Source of the DNA: Oscillospiraceae bacterium | Lineage (GTDB): Bacteria > Bacillota > Clostridia > Oscillospirales > Oscillospiraceae | Reading direction: 5' to 3' | DNA length: 34,381 bases | NCBI GenBank assembly: GCA_017436785.1 | Contig: JAFSCK010000009.1 | Location: 1-34,381 of the forward strand | Shown here: piece after piece, positions 22,750 to 31,427 of the stretch | Numbering within the stretch: the stretch's first letter is position 1 | Layout: the number at the start of each line of letters is the position of its first letter | Made by a program: the position numbers and the translations under genes | The notes under the pieces: generated by a model | Database searches by the model: none | What the model saw: the letters and a program-made list of their open reading frames with translations, nothing else | Told to the model about the DNA's origin: nothing

Positions 22750-24066
22750 TTATTTGTTATCTTCAAACAGCTTGGGGATGGCGTAGGTGGTCAGCTCTTC
22801 CACCACTTCCTTCAGGTCGATGGTAGGGAAGTGGCCATTCTGGTAGAGGATCTGGCCCCGGACCATGGTCATGGCAACATCGCCGCCCTTGGCGGACCAG
22901 ACGAGTCCGTTGAGGACATTGTGGCAGGGCATCAGATGGGGAGCGGAGAAGTCCACCAGCACAATGTCTGCATCCATGCCGGGCTGGAGCATGCCGCAGG
23001 TCTCACTGCGGCCCTGTGCCCGGGCGCCGGTGACGGTGGCCATCATCAGAGCTGCGGAGGAGGGCAGGGCGGCGGGATCGCCGCTTTCCTTCCGGGCATC
23101 CATGGCGGCAAAGCGCATGACCTCGAACAGATCCAGATTGCCGCACTCAATGGCACCGCCGGTGCCCAGAGCCACATTCATGCCCGCTTTCACGGACTCC
23201 AGAATGGGGGTAGAGGTCTGACCGGCCTTATAGGCAGCCACGGGGGTGGCAACGGCGGAAACCTTCTTCTTACCAAGGAGTTTACGCTCAAAGTCTTCCA
23301 AATATGTACAGCAGGCGGCGGTGGTAGGCACGGCAAAGAGGGCATGGCAGTTCAGAAGCTCGCCGGGACCCATGCCGGTGCGGTCCATGCAGGAATCCAC
23401 CTCGGATTTTGTCTCCGCCAGATGCAGCTGCATGCCGAGGCCCTGCTCGCTGGCGTAGGCGGCGAGGCCTTCCCAGAGCTTGTAGTTGCTGGTGTATTCG
23501 GCGTAGATGCCGGCATCAATCTTGATGCGGCCGTTGTCATAGCCGTGCCATTTGTTGACCACGCGGACCAGCTCCTGACACTGCTCGTCAGTCTCAAAAT
23601 CGAAATCCTCGTTCTGGTCGATGAAGCGGTAGGCGGACAGGGCCAGATTGGCCTTGATGCCGGACTGGGCCACGGCTTCGGCGGTGGCATTGGGATAGTA
23701 ATACAGGTCAGACACGGAGGTGATGCCAAAGCGCAGGCATTCCGCAATGGACAGCAGGGCTGCCGCCTTGGCACTGCGGGAGTCCATCTTGGCCTCCTTC
23801 TGCAGCAGGGCCTGCAGGGCCTCGGTATTGCCCAAATCGTCGGTATAGCTGCGCAGACCGGCGGTAGCCAGATGGGTATGGCAGTTGATGAGGCCGGGGA
23901 TGGCCACCATACCGGTGCCGTCGAGGATGGTGCTCGGAGTGCCCTCCGGAGCTTTTTTATCAATGGAGGCAATTTTTCCATCCTTGATGCCAATGTAGGC
24001 ACCAAACAGGACCTCCATTTTGGGGTTCATGGTCACAACAGTGACGTTGGAAATTAAGGTATCCAA
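22750..24066 (-). CDS. Amidohydrolase superfamily protein (SAH/MTA deaminase-like) lacking the metal-ligand Asp
   Basis: 438 residues. The start is TTG at 24066 with AAAGGAA upstream on the - strand. An N-terminal beta-sandwich leads into PGLINCHTHL (His63, His65), then a TIM barrel with MQLHLAETKSE (His215, Glu218) and NCH (His241), as in the SAH/MTA deaminase and chlorohydrolase group. The expected GTDGA motif, whose Asp completes the metal and catalytic site, reads GTGGA here (Gly303, codon at 23158-23160), and the usual HNPxSN segment is replaced by ATPVAAYK. The remainder (ECGNLDLFEVMRFAAM, PGMDADIVLVD) is well kept, so this is an intact frame but possibly a changed or inactive enzyme. 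Confidence 0.85.
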   Translation of the reverse strand: MDTLISNVTVVTMNPKMEVLFGAYIGIKDGKIASIDKKAPEGTPSTILDGTGMVAIPGLINCHTHLATAGLRSYTDDLGNTEALQALLQKEAKMDSRSAKAAALLSIAECLRFGITSVSDLYYYPNATAEAVAQSGIKANLALSAYRFIDQNEDFDFETDEQCQELVRVVNKWHGYDNGRIKIDAGIYAEYTSNYKLWEGLAAYASEQGLGMQLHLAETKSEVDSCMDRTGMGPGELLNCHALFAVPTTAACCTYLEDFERKLLGKKKVSAVATPVAAYKAGQTSTPILESVKAGMNVALGTGGAIECGNLDLFEVMRFAAMDARKESGDPAALPSSAALMMATVTGARAQGRSETCGMLQPGMDADIVLVDFSAPHLMPCHNVLNGLVWSAKGGDVAMTMVRGQILYQNGHFPTIDLKEVVEELTTYAIPKLFEDNK

Positions 24067-24082
24067 AGGGATCGTTCCTTTC

Positions 24083-24194
24083 TGTAGGGGACGGCGTCCT
24101 CAACGTCCCGGCAGTAGATGCTGCGGATTCGCATAAATTTTCGGCGCATACGGCTCGCATGCTGCACGGGGCGTCGAGGACGCCGCCCCCTACA
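24083..24194. repeat. Palindromic element, TGTAGGG family, 112 bp
   Basis: TGTAGGGG at the left, CCCCCTACA at the right. Left arm hairpin GGGACG/CGTCCC, right arm GGCGTC-GAG-GACGCC. It lies in the 5' leader of the amidohydrolase gene. Confidence 0.82.
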
Positions 24195-24201
24195 TTCTGA
24201 T

Positions 24202-25620
24202 TCACAGCAATGCAAACAATTCTTCCTTCTGTCGGCAGACATCTTCGATCATTTCAATATACTGCTCCGGAAATTTGGGGTTATGGAACCGTTTCAGGGA
24301 GCCGTCGGGGAAATTGACCTTGTTCATACCGCCGCCGCCCAGAGAGAGGATGGTGTGTACCTCCTCCATCATGTATATGTTGTACAGGCAGTCCAAATCG
24401 TCCCGGCTCCAGCCTACGTTTTCAAAGCTGCCGGACATGTATTTCTGCCGGTACAGGTAGTAGGGCTTGTAGCCAAGGGAGCGCAGGGTTGCGTTGGCAT
24501 AATCCACCATGGCAGTGACCTCCTCGGGGGTGGAGAGGCCCTCCCGCTTTTCAAAAAGGTCGGCACCTTTTTTCAGTGCCAAAGTGTGCACCGTAATATT
24601 GGCGGGGTTCAATGCAGAAACGCTGTCCAGCGAACGCCGGAAGCCGTCAAAATTATCCTGAGGAAGGCCCGCGATCAGATCCATGTTGATGGCCTTGAAG
24701 CCTGCATCCACCGCTTCACCGTAGGAGCGGACCACGTCGGCAGCCTTATGGGGCCGTCCGCAGGCCCGGAGGACATGATCCTCCATGGTTTGGGGGTTGA
24801 TGCTCATGCGGTCGGCACCGTGCTCCCGGATCGTCCGCAGCTTTTCGGCATCCAGTGTGTCAGGCCGTCCGCCCTCTACCGTAAATTCGATGCAGCGGGA
24901 AAGGTCGAATGCGTCCCGGATGGCGTCTAAGAGGTAGGCCATCTGGGCGGTGGACAGGGTGGTGGGGGTGCCGCCGCCAATATAGATGGTGCGAAGCTGC
25001 TTCCCGGAATCCGCCAGCAGCCGTCCGGTGATCTCCAGTTCCTTCAAGAGGGCGTTTAGGTAAGGGTCCAACAGCTCTGTCTTTTTGCCGATGGTGCGGC
25101 TGACGAAGCTGCAGTACGTACAGCGGGTGGGACAGAAGGGGATGCCCACATACAGGGAAAGATCGTTGGGCTGCAGCAGCTTTGCGGCGTTGACGGTGGA
25201 GATGGAGCAGTCCACGGCAAGCTTTCGACGCTCCGGGGTGACATAGTACACATCCCGCATCAGCTTGTCGGCAGAAGCAGGGGTGCCTCCCTCCAGCATG
25301 TGCTTGGTGGTGATCTTGGTGGGCCGGACTCCTGCCAACGCGCCCCATGCAGGCAGGGCGGGCAGCAGCTGGATGGCGGCTAAGTAATAGCTCTGCTGCA
25401 AGCAGCGGCGGCGCAGCCGCACCGTTTCGTCGGCGGACTTGATGCGCCGGGAGGCGGTGACGGTTTTGCCGTCCTTTGTAATTTTGGTGGAGGCAGTGAG
25501 CCAAGTTTGGCCCCGGTGGAGGGTGGAGGTGGCTTCTCCTTCGGTGCCCTCCGGGAACAGGGCCATCTGCAGCTGCTCCACAGCATAACGGTCGTCGTGA
25601 CCGATCAGTGTCAGTTTCAT
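24202..25620 (-). CDS. hemZ: Coproporphyrinogen dehydrogenase-like radical SAM protein HemZ
   Basis: 472 residues from the ATG at 25620 with GAGGAA upstream; the longer frame to 25737 crosses the repeat. The radical SAM core begins at LYVGIPFCPTRCTYCSF, with Cys163, Cys167 and Cys170 forming the CxxxCxxC cluster site, followed by the YIGGGTPTTLS motif and a MSINPQTMEDHVLRACGRPH strand-helix region. A long N-terminal domain of about 150 residues precedes it, as in Firmicute HemZ. The enzyme family oxidises coproporphyrinogen III without oxygen; in a strict anaerobe the true substrate is not certain, as other HemN-like proteins have different roles. The neighbours dtd, rel and MBL hydrolase match the standard clostridial order. 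Confidence 0.9.
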   Translation of the reverse strand: MKLTLIGHDDRYAVEQLQMALFPEGTEGEATSTLHRGQTWLTASTKITKDGKTVTASRRIKSADETVRLRRRCLQQSYYLAAIQLLPALPAWGALAGVRPTKITTKHMLEGGTPASADKLMRDVYYVTPERRKLAVDCSISTVNAAKLLQPNDLSLYVGIPFCPTRCTYCSFVSRTIGKKTELLDPYLNALLKELEITGRLLADSGKQLRTIYIGGGTPTTLSTAQMAYLLDAIRDAFDLSRCIEFTVEGGRPDTLDAEKLRTIREHGADRMSINPQTMEDHVLRACGRPHKAADVVRSYGEAVDAGFKAINMDLIAGLPQDNFDGFRRSLDSVSALNPANITVHTLALKKGADLFEKREGLSTPEEVTAMVDYANATLRSLGYKPYYLYRQKYMSGSFENVGWSRDDLDCLYNIYMMEEVHTILSLGGGGMNKVNFPDGSLKRFHNPKFPEQYIEMIEDVCRQKEELFALL

Positions 25621-25638
25621 AGAGTTCCTCGTGTTAAC

Positions 25639-25736
25639 TGTCATTGCGAGGAGCGAAGCGACGTGGCAACCCCCTTCGATGTTGCGGAGGTTTTGGGAGA
25701 TTGCCACACCAGTCTGCGGACTGGTTCGCAATGACA
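25639..25736. repeat. Palindromic dispersed element, TGTCATTGCGA family, copy 6
   Basis: Outer stem TGTCATTGCGA/TCGCAATGACA; left arm with GC-GAA-GC, right arm with CCAGTC-TGCG-GACTGG; short core. It separates hemZ from the MBL gene. Confidence 0.9.
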
Positions 25737-25745
25737 AATTCTGTT

Positions 25746-26336
25746 TTAGCGCATATAGGGATTATACTTCTTCTCGTCCCGTAAAGTGGTCGAACCGCCG
25801 TGGCCGGGGTAGACCCAGAAATTTCCTTCCATGGCGGCAAGGCGGCGCAGGGAGCGTGTAATGGTTGCCCAGTCACCACCGGGCAGATCGGTGCGGCCGC
25901 TGCTTCCCTGAAACAGGGTGTCGCCGGAGAACATGGTGTTTTCCACCAGCAGACAGACAGAACCGGGGGTATGACCGGGGGTGTGGAGCACGGCAATGTC
26001 CAGCCCTGCCAAATGAAGCTGGGTTCCCTCGGTGTAGGTTTTGGTATAGTACAGGGGGCCTGCGGTCATCATGGGAGGCATGGACAGGTCCTCCGGATGG
26101 AGGTAAACGGCGCAGCCCGTTTCCGAAGCCAGCTCCTTCACACCGCCCACATGGTCAAAATGGCCGTGGGTCAGCAAAATGGCTTCCAAGGTAAGGCCCA
26201 GCGCATCCAGCTTGTCCAGCACCAGATCAGGCTCATAGCCCGGATCGATGACACAGCAGGTCTTGGAATTTTCATCGTGGATGATGTAGCAGTTGGTCTG
26301 ATAGGCCCCGAGGGCCATGGCATATATTTTCAGCAT
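25746..26336 (-). CDS. Metallo-beta-lactamase fold hydrolase (glyoxalase II-like)
   Basis: 196 residues from the ATG at 26336. The HxHxDH signature THGHFDHVGG (His57, His59, Asp61, His62) and the later HTPGHTPGS, FSGDTLF and VYPGHGG motifs supply two metal sites. The small size, without the C-terminal glutathione-binding part of classic GloB, is the YcbL/YqgX-like type common in clostridia. It lies between dtd and hemZ as in many Clostridia. The ribosome binding site GGAGGAAA is placed directly against the right end of the palindromic element at 26349. Confidence 0.92.
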   Translation of the reverse strand: MLKIYAMALGAYQTNCYIIHDENSKTCCVIDPGYEPDLVLDKLDALGLTLEAILLTHGHFDHVGGVKELASETGCAVYLHPEDLSMPPMMTAGPLYYTKTYTEGTQLHLAGLDIAVLHTPGHTPGSVCLLVENTMFSGDTLFQGSSGRTDLPGGDWATITRSLRRLAAMEGNFWVYPGHGGSTTLRDEKKYNPYMR

Positions 26337-26348
26337 AGTGTTTCCTCC

Positions 26349-26428
26349 GTAGGGGCCGATGCCCACATCGGCCCTTTTTCCGGTGGTGTACCATGGTTTC
26401 CCGGGCCGATGTGGGCATCGGCCCCTAC
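26349..26428. repeat. Palindromic element, TGTAGGG family, 80 bp
   Basis: GTAGGGGCCGATGCCCACAT at the left and its near-exact reverse complement at the right (ends at 26428). Both arms are hairpins GGGCCGATG/CATCGGCCC; the core is only about 25 bases. Confidence 0.88.
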
Positions 26429-26436
26429 GGGCGGTA

Positions 26437-26904
26437 TTACTTTCTTCTGGGGCTGTCCATCAGCTGGTCCGTATCCAGGATCAGGGTCACGGGGCCATCG
26501 TTGATGGATTCCACTTTCATATCTGCGCCAAATTCGCCGTGCTGAGGAGGATAACCCAGCTCTTGGCAGATGGACAGGAATTTTTCATACAGGGCGTTGC
26601 CCAGTTCAGGACCGGCAGCATCAGTAAAGCTGGGCCGGCGGCCCTTGCGGCAGTTGCCGTAGAGGGTGAACTGGCTCACCACCAGCACCTCGCCTCCGAT
26701 GGCCTCAAGGCCTAAGTTCATTTTGCCGTTTTCGTCCTCAAAGACCCGAAGACCAAGGGCTTTTTCGGCTAAGTAACGGCACTCCTTTTCCGTGTCGTTG
26801 GGACCGACCCCCAGCAGGATCAGAAAGCCCTTGCCGATCTTTCCAACCACCTCGCCGTCAATGGTAACGGAGGCGGATTTGACTCGTGTTAATACAGCGC
26901 GCAT
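26437..26904 (-). CDS. dtd: D-aminoacyl-tRNA deacylase
   Basis: 155 residues from the ATG at 26904, GGAG upstream. Dtd removes D-amino acids (and glycine) wrongly attached to tRNA. Active-site motifs are present: SQFTLYG (conserved Ser-Gln-Phe-Thr) and the C-terminal NDGPVTLILDT, corresponding to the cross-subunit Gly-Pro loop. MRAVLTRVKSASVTIDGE is a typical beginning. It is located just after rel in the direction of transcription, separated by a palindromic element at 26922; usual gene order. Confidence 0.96.
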   Translation of the reverse strand: MRAVLTRVKSASVTIDGEVVGKIGKGFLILLGVGPNDTEKECRYLAEKALGLRVFEDENGKMNLGLEAIGGEVLVVSQFTLYGNCRKGRRPSFTDAAGPELGNALYEKFLSICQELGYPPQHGEFGADMKVESINDGPVTLILDTDQLMDSPRRK

Positions 26905-26921
26905 AGTTTACTCCTATAACA

Positions 26922-27019
26922 TGTCATTGCGAGGAGCGAAGCGACGTGGCAATCTTCTTTGCGTTTGCGGGAACCTCAGGAGATTGCCACGCCAGTGTGC
27001 GCACTGGCTCGCAATGACA
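26922..27019. repeat. Palindromic dispersed element, TGTCATTGCGA family, copy 7
   Basis: Outer stem TGTCATTGCGA/TCGCAATGACA; left arm GC-GAA-GC, right arm CCAGTG-TGCG-CACTGG. It lies between rel and dtd, where the two genes are usually adjacent. Confidence 0.9.
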
Positions 27020-27028
27020 GTTGTTTTC

Positions 27029-29221
27029 TTATACTTGACCTCTCCGGGAGCCGGTGACATCCCGGATATTCAGCAGCTTTTTGCGGATGGATTCCAGCTC
27101 GGCCACGTTTTTGACCTCGAAGCGGATGGTGAACATACTGCGGCCGCCGGGGAGATCCTTACCGGTCATTTCCTTGACACGGACTCGGGCAGTGGTCATG
27201 ACGGTGGCAACGTCCAAAAGCAAACCGTCACGGGTGATGCAGTCCAGCTCCAGCGTGGTCTCGAAGGGCTGCTCCTCCTGCGTGGCCCAGCGGACCCGGA
27301 CCCAGCGGGCGGCCTGCCGGGGGTCATCCCGGTTGGCGGCATTGGGACAGTCGGCCCGGTGGACGCTGACACCGAAGCCCTTGGTGATGAAGCCCACGAT
27401 GGCATCACCGGGGACAGGGGTGCAGCACTTGGCGAACTTGATCATGCAGGATTCGATATCCTCCACGATGACACCGTTGACAGCGTGGCGGTTGCGGAGC
27501 ACCGCTTCGGTATCCGGCTTCATCCGCAGGGGGTTGTAGGCTTCCTTTTCCACATTCTGGGCCTTCAGGGCCTTGGTGATATCATCCCGGATACGGCCTA
27601 CGGCCTTAGTGGCAGTCAGACCGCCGTAGCCGATGGCGGCGTACATATCGTCCCAGTTGGCAAAGGAAAGCTTTTTCAGAAGATGAGCCTCCAGCTCCGG
27701 CTCGGACAGGGCCGTCAGGGGCAGGGCCATCCGCTTCATTTCGGATTCAAAGGAGGCGCGGCCATGGATGATATTCTCCTCCCGCTTTTCCTTCTTAAAC
27801 CATTGCTTGATCTTGGTGCGGGCCTGATTGGACTTGCAGATGGTGAGCCAGTCACGGCTGGGGCCCTTGGCGGATTTGGAGGTGAGGATCTCCACGATAT
27901 CGCCGTTTTTCAGCTTGGCATCGATGTTGGCGATGCGGTTGTTTACCTTGGCACCGATCATGGCGTTGCCCACACCGGAGTGGATGGCATAGGCAAAGTC
28001 GATGGGAGTGGAGCCGTTGGGCAGGGAGACCACCCGACCCTTGGGGGTATAGACGAAGACCTCGTCGTCGAACATGTCGATCTTCATGGACTGGACGAAC
28101 TCTTCCGCGTCGGAATCCTGCTGGGTTTCCAGCAGCCGGCGGACCCACTCAAAGTCCTTTTCCGTTCCGCTGCCGGTGCCCTGCTTGTACTTCCAGTGGG
28201 CGGCAATGCCGTATTCCGCAGTCTCATGCATTTCCCAAGTCCGGATCTGGACCTCGAAGGGGATGCCCTGCTTGCCGATGACGGTGGTGTGCAGGGACTG
28301 GTACATGTTGGGCTTGGGGGTGGAGATATAGTCCTTGAACCGGCCGGGGACTAGATTGAACAGGTCGTGGATATGGCCCAGAACATTGTAGCAGTCGGGA
28401 ATGGTATCCACCACACAGCGGAAGGCATAGATATCATACAATTCATCGATGGTCTTGCCCTGATTCTGCATCTTGCGGTAGATGGAGTAGACGTGCTTGA
28501 TGCGGCCGTAGGTCTTGCTCTGGATGCCCATGCGGGTGAGCCGGTCGGTGATCTTATCCTGAATGGTGTTCATGAACTGCTCGTCCTGCTCCTTGTGGGC
28601 AGAGAGGTAGTTGGTGATCTCCTCATAGTCCGCAGGTGCCAGATAGCGCAGGGACAGGTCTTCCAGCTCCCATTTGATGCGCTGCATACCAAGACGGTGG
28701 GCCAGAGGGGCATAGATGTCCATGGTCTCCCGGCATTTCTTGATCTGCTTGGCGGGGGTCTGGTACTGCATGGTGCGCATGTTGTGGAGGCGGTCGGCGA
28801 TCTTGATCAGCACCACCCGGATGTCCTTGGACATGGCCATGAACATCTTGCGCAGACTTTCCATCTGGGCCTGCTCGGAGGTGGTGAAATCAGTGCGGGT
28901 CAGCTTGGTGACACCCTCCACCAGTTCAGCAACGGTGGCACCGAAGATCTTTTCAATCTCCTCGTGGGAGGCATCGGTATCCTCAATGCAGTCGTGGAGC
29001 AGGGCACCCAAAATGGCATCCATGTCCAGACCGATCTCGGCCACCACCTCGGCCACAGCCAGCGGGTGGATGATATAGGGGGAGCCATCCTTGCGCTTCT
29101 GGTATTGGTGCTTGGCATTGGCGTATTCCACAGCCCGGTCGATGAGGGTCATATCTGCGTTGGGCAGGTACTTGTGGATGGCCTTTTGCATAGACGCATA
29201 GTGATCTTCAAAGGTTTCCAT
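27029..29221 (-). CDS. relA: Bifunctional (p)ppGpp synthetase/hydrolase Rel
   Basis: 730 residues from the ATG at 29221. It makes and breaks the alarmone (p)ppGpp in response to uncharged tRNA on ribosomes. The N-terminal HD hydrolase domain has IIHP (His52), LLHDCIEDT (His76-Asp77) and IKIADRLHNMRT. The synthetase domain has the RFKD form of the RxKD motif that marks bifunctional Rel enzymes, then YQSLHTTV and EVQIRTWEMHETAEYGIAAHW. The TGS domain begins near FVYTPKGRVVSLPNGSTPIDFAYAIHSGVG; a conserved-cysteine/RIS region (MIKFAKCCTPVPGD, HRADCPN) and a C-terminal ACT domain complete it. The length and order are standard. Five bases separate it from the recJ stop, so both come from the recJ promoter. 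Confidence 0.96.
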   Translation of the reverse strand: METFEDHYASMQKAIHKYLPNADMTLIDRAVEYANAKHQYQKRKDGSPYIIHPLAVAEVVAEIGLDMDAILGALLHDCIEDTDASHEEIEKIFGATVAELVEGVTKLTRTDFTTSEQAQMESLRKMFMAMSKDIRVVLIKIADRLHNMRTMQYQTPAKQIKKCRETMDIYAPLAHRLGMQRIKWELEDLSLRYLAPADYEEITNYLSAHKEQDEQFMNTIQDKITDRLTRMGIQSKTYGRIKHVYSIYRKMQNQGKTIDELYDIYAFRCVVDTIPDCYNVLGHIHDLFNLVPGRFKDYISTPKPNMYQSLHTTVIGKQGIPFEVQIRTWEMHETAEYGIAAHWKYKQGTGSGTEKDFEWVRRLLETQQDSDAEEFVQSMKIDMFDDEVFVYTPKGRVVSLPNGSTPIDFAYAIHSGVGNAMIGAKVNNRIANIDAKLKNGDIVEILTSKSAKGPSRDWLTICKSNQARTKIKQWFKKEKREENIIHGRASFESEMKRMALPLTALSEPELEAHLLKKLSFANWDDMYAAIGYGGLTATKAVGRIRDDITKALKAQNVEKEAYNPLRMKPDTEAVLRNRHAVNGVIVEDIESCMIKFAKCCTPVPGDAIVGFITKGFGVSVHRADCPNAANRDDPRQAARWVRVRWATQEEQPFETTLELDCITRDGLLLDVATVMTTARVRVKEMTGKDLPGGRSMFTIRFEVKNVAELESIRKKLLNIRDVTGSRRGQV

Positions 29222-29226
29222 TTATT

Positions 29227-31287
29227 TCAGCTCTCTTTCGCCTGCAGCAGCCGCTGCATGGTCTGACTGGTATTGAGATCGGCTTTTTCGGAGCCGGGGG
29301 TCAGTCGAATTACGATATGCTTGTGGAGCCGCTGGACCTCCAGCAGTCCCACATCCCGGAAAATGTCCAGACAGGTCATCATTTGGCCCAAGCTCATGGG
29401 CTTGCCTGTCCAGCGGACGATCTTGCGGCACAGGCAGATGGGGGATTCCTGAATGGCGGCGGCGGGGGCGGCAGCCAGATACCGCCAGACCATGGCCAGC
29501 ATGGCCCGTTCCGGCAGCAGGGCTGCTGCGATCTCCCGGGTCAAAAGCCCGGACTGCAGAGCGTGGTAGCCGCCGTTTTCCGGAGAACATTCCGCAGCAC
29601 AGCTGGGACGGATGTCCAGAATGTTCATCTGGACACTGCGTTCGCCCCGAAATTCGTTGATCTGGGGCGTAAAGGCGATATCCACCACATCGCCGGTCTG
29701 GATGGAGGCAGTCTCCGGGCTGGCGGAGAAGTAAATGGCGTTGACGCCATGCCGCCCGCTGCGCAGCCGCAGCCGCATATGCCGTCCGCCGCCCACCATG
29801 GTGATGCGGTCGATGGTGAGGTTCTTCATCATCAGCACCGGCTTGGGGCAGCAATTTCCGCAGGGCTCCAGCACGGACAGGGATTCGATATTGGGGATGG
29901 TGAGAAGCTCCGCCGGAATGGCGCAGTCAATATCCAGAGCGGTTCTGGGGATGTCGTCGCAGTAGAAGCCGGCTGCCAGCTGGCAGATCTGTCGGCGGAA
30001 CTCGGGAATGTTAGCCCGGGTAATGGTGAAGCCGGCTGCCAGCTCATGACCGCCGTAGCTTTCCAGCAGAGGTGCCAGCGTGGTCAGGGAGGCAAACAGA
30101 TTAAAGCCGCCATGGCTGCGGGAGCTGGCCTTGCCGTGCTCACCGTCCAGACAGATCAGGAAGGTGGGACAGGCGTATTCCTCGGCAATGCGGCTGGCCA
30201 CGATGCCCACCACGCCCTGATGCCAGCTTTCGTCAGCCAGAACGATGGCCTCGGGAGGCTGTCCAAGGGGCAGCATGGACACGGCCTGATCGTAGATCTC
30301 GGATTCTACGGCCTGCCGCTGGCGGTTCAGGTCGCACAGTGCCTTGGCCACCTCTGCGGCCTGCACAGGGTCATCCGTGAGGAACAGATCCAGAGCCAGA
30401 TCAATCTGGCCCATGCGGCCAGCGGCGTTGATCCGGGGGGCCAGCATGAAGCCGATGGAAGAGGAACTGACAGTCTTGGGGTCGCAGCCGCTTTCTGCCA
30501 TCAGTGCGGCGATGCCGGGGCGCTTGGTATGGGACAGCAGCTCCAGACCCCGGGCTACGAAGACCCGGTTTTCCCCCTGCAGGGGCATGACATCGGCAAC
30601 GGTGCCGAGGCAGACCATGTCGGCGTATTCCTGAAGCACTTCCTCCTGATCCCCGGACAGGGCAGCAGCCAGCTTAAAGGCCACGCCTACGCCGGACAGG
30701 TTCTTGTGGGGATAGCCACCGTCGGGACGGTGAGGGTCCACCACCGCAGCGGCGGCAGGCAGGACCTCTTTGCATTCGTGGTGGTCGGTGATGACCAGAT
30801 CCATGCCCAGCTGGCGGCAAAGTGCTGCTTCTGCCACGGCGGTGATGCCGCAGTCCACGGTGATGATGAGCTTGACACCCTCGCCATGGAGCTGGTGGAT
30901 GGCGATGGGGTTCAGACCGTAGCCCTCCTCCAGCCGTCCGGGAATGTAGCTGACGACATCCGCACCGTGGCGGCGCAGAAAGTCCGTCAGCAGGCAGGTG
31001 GCAGTGATGCCGTCCACGTCATAGTCACCAAATACGGCAATTTTTTCACCCATGGCCATGGCAAGGCCCACCCGGCCTGCGGCTTTGTCCATATCGGTCA
31101 TCAGAAAGGGGTCCAGCAGAGGGGCAGAGCAGTCTAAGTACTTGTGGGCCTGAACACTGTCATCAATGCCGCGGGCAGCCAGAACCATGGCGGCGAGGGG
31201 GGCGTATCCGGATCTCAGCAGGGTATTTACGGCAGCAGCGTTGGGCTCACTCACATTCCAAATTCCATATTTCACGTCTATCCACAT
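29227..31287 (-). CDS. recJ: Single-stranded-DNA exonuclease RecJ
   Basis: 686 residues, starting at 31287. RecJ degrades single-stranded DNA 5' to 3' in recombination and mismatch repair. DHH phosphoesterase motifs are intact: VFGDYDVDGITATCLL, TVDCGITA, VITDHHECKEVLPAA with the DHH triad, and VDPHRPD; the DHHA1 domain has ASSRSHGGFNLFASL and SYGGHELAAGFTI. An OB-fold and an extra C-terminal domain of about 150 residues follow, as in longer Firmicute RecJ proteins. The ribosome binding site is weak. Order recJ-rel here lacks the apt gene that often lies between them in Clostridia. Confidence 0.95.
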   Translation of the reverse strand: MWIDVKYGIWNVSEPNAAAVNTLLRSGYAPLAAMVLAARGIDDSVQAHKYLDCSAPLLDPFLMTDMDKAAGRVGLAMAMGEKIAVFGDYDVDGITATCLLTDFLRRHGADVVSYIPGRLEEGYGLNPIAIHQLHGEGVKLIITVDCGITAVAEAALCRQLGMDLVITDHHECKEVLPAAAAVVDPHRPDGGYPHKNLSGVGVAFKLAAALSGDQEEVLQEYADMVCLGTVADVMPLQGENRVFVARGLELLSHTKRPGIAALMAESGCDPKTVSSSSIGFMLAPRINAAGRMGQIDLALDLFLTDDPVQAAEVAKALCDLNRQRQAVESEIYDQAVSMLPLGQPPEAIVLADESWHQGVVGIVASRIAEEYACPTFLICLDGEHGKASSRSHGGFNLFASLTTLAPLLESYGGHELAAGFTITRANIPEFRRQICQLAAGFYCDDIPRTALDIDCAIPAELLTIPNIESLSVLEPCGNCCPKPVLMMKNLTIDRITMVGGGRHMRLRLRSGRHGVNAIYFSASPETASIQTGDVVDIAFTPQINEFRGERSVQMNILDIRPSCAAECSPENGGYHALQSGLLTREIAAALLPERAMLAMVWRYLAAAPAAAIQESPICLCRKIVRWTGKPMSLGQMMTCLDIFRDVGLLEVQRLHKHIVIRLTPGSEKADLNTSQTMQRLLQAKES

Positions 31288-31309
31288 CCATCTATAACAT
31301 TTTCTCTAT

Positions 31310-31338
31310 ATTATAACAAAAATGAACGGGATGTACAA
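31310..31338 (-). promoter_or_regulatory. Promoter of the recJ-relA unit
   Basis: On the - strand: TTGTAC (31338-31333), 17-base spacer, perfect TATAAT (31315-31310), about 22 bases before the annotated start, leaving a very short leader. Confidence 0.78.
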
Positions 31339-31390
31339 TAGGGAGATGGCATTTTTGTGAGAATTGGCAAGCTGGGAAATGGGCAAGAGG

Positions 31391-31424
31391 TTCGCAGGGG
31401 AGGGGAAAGCCCCTCCCCTGCGAA
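31391..31424. repeat. Long perfect hairpin beside the end of the AI-2E family gene
   Basis: TTCGCAGGGGAGGGG pairs fully with CCCCTCCCCTGCGAA around AAAG. It begins three bases after the stop codon of the - strand gene at 31428. No T tract follows on the - strand, so it is not a standard terminator; it may stabilise the 3' end or be a solo repeat arm. Confidence 0.7.
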
Positions 31425-31427
31425 AGG

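Noticed and set aside
25621-25737. Longer N-terminus for hemZ from 25737
   Set aside because: The extension is the translated TGTCATTGCGA element; the ATG at 25620 fits the family start.
31277-31286. Single DnaA-box-like CTATCCACA near the recJ start
   Set aside because: One imperfect match alone is expected by chance.
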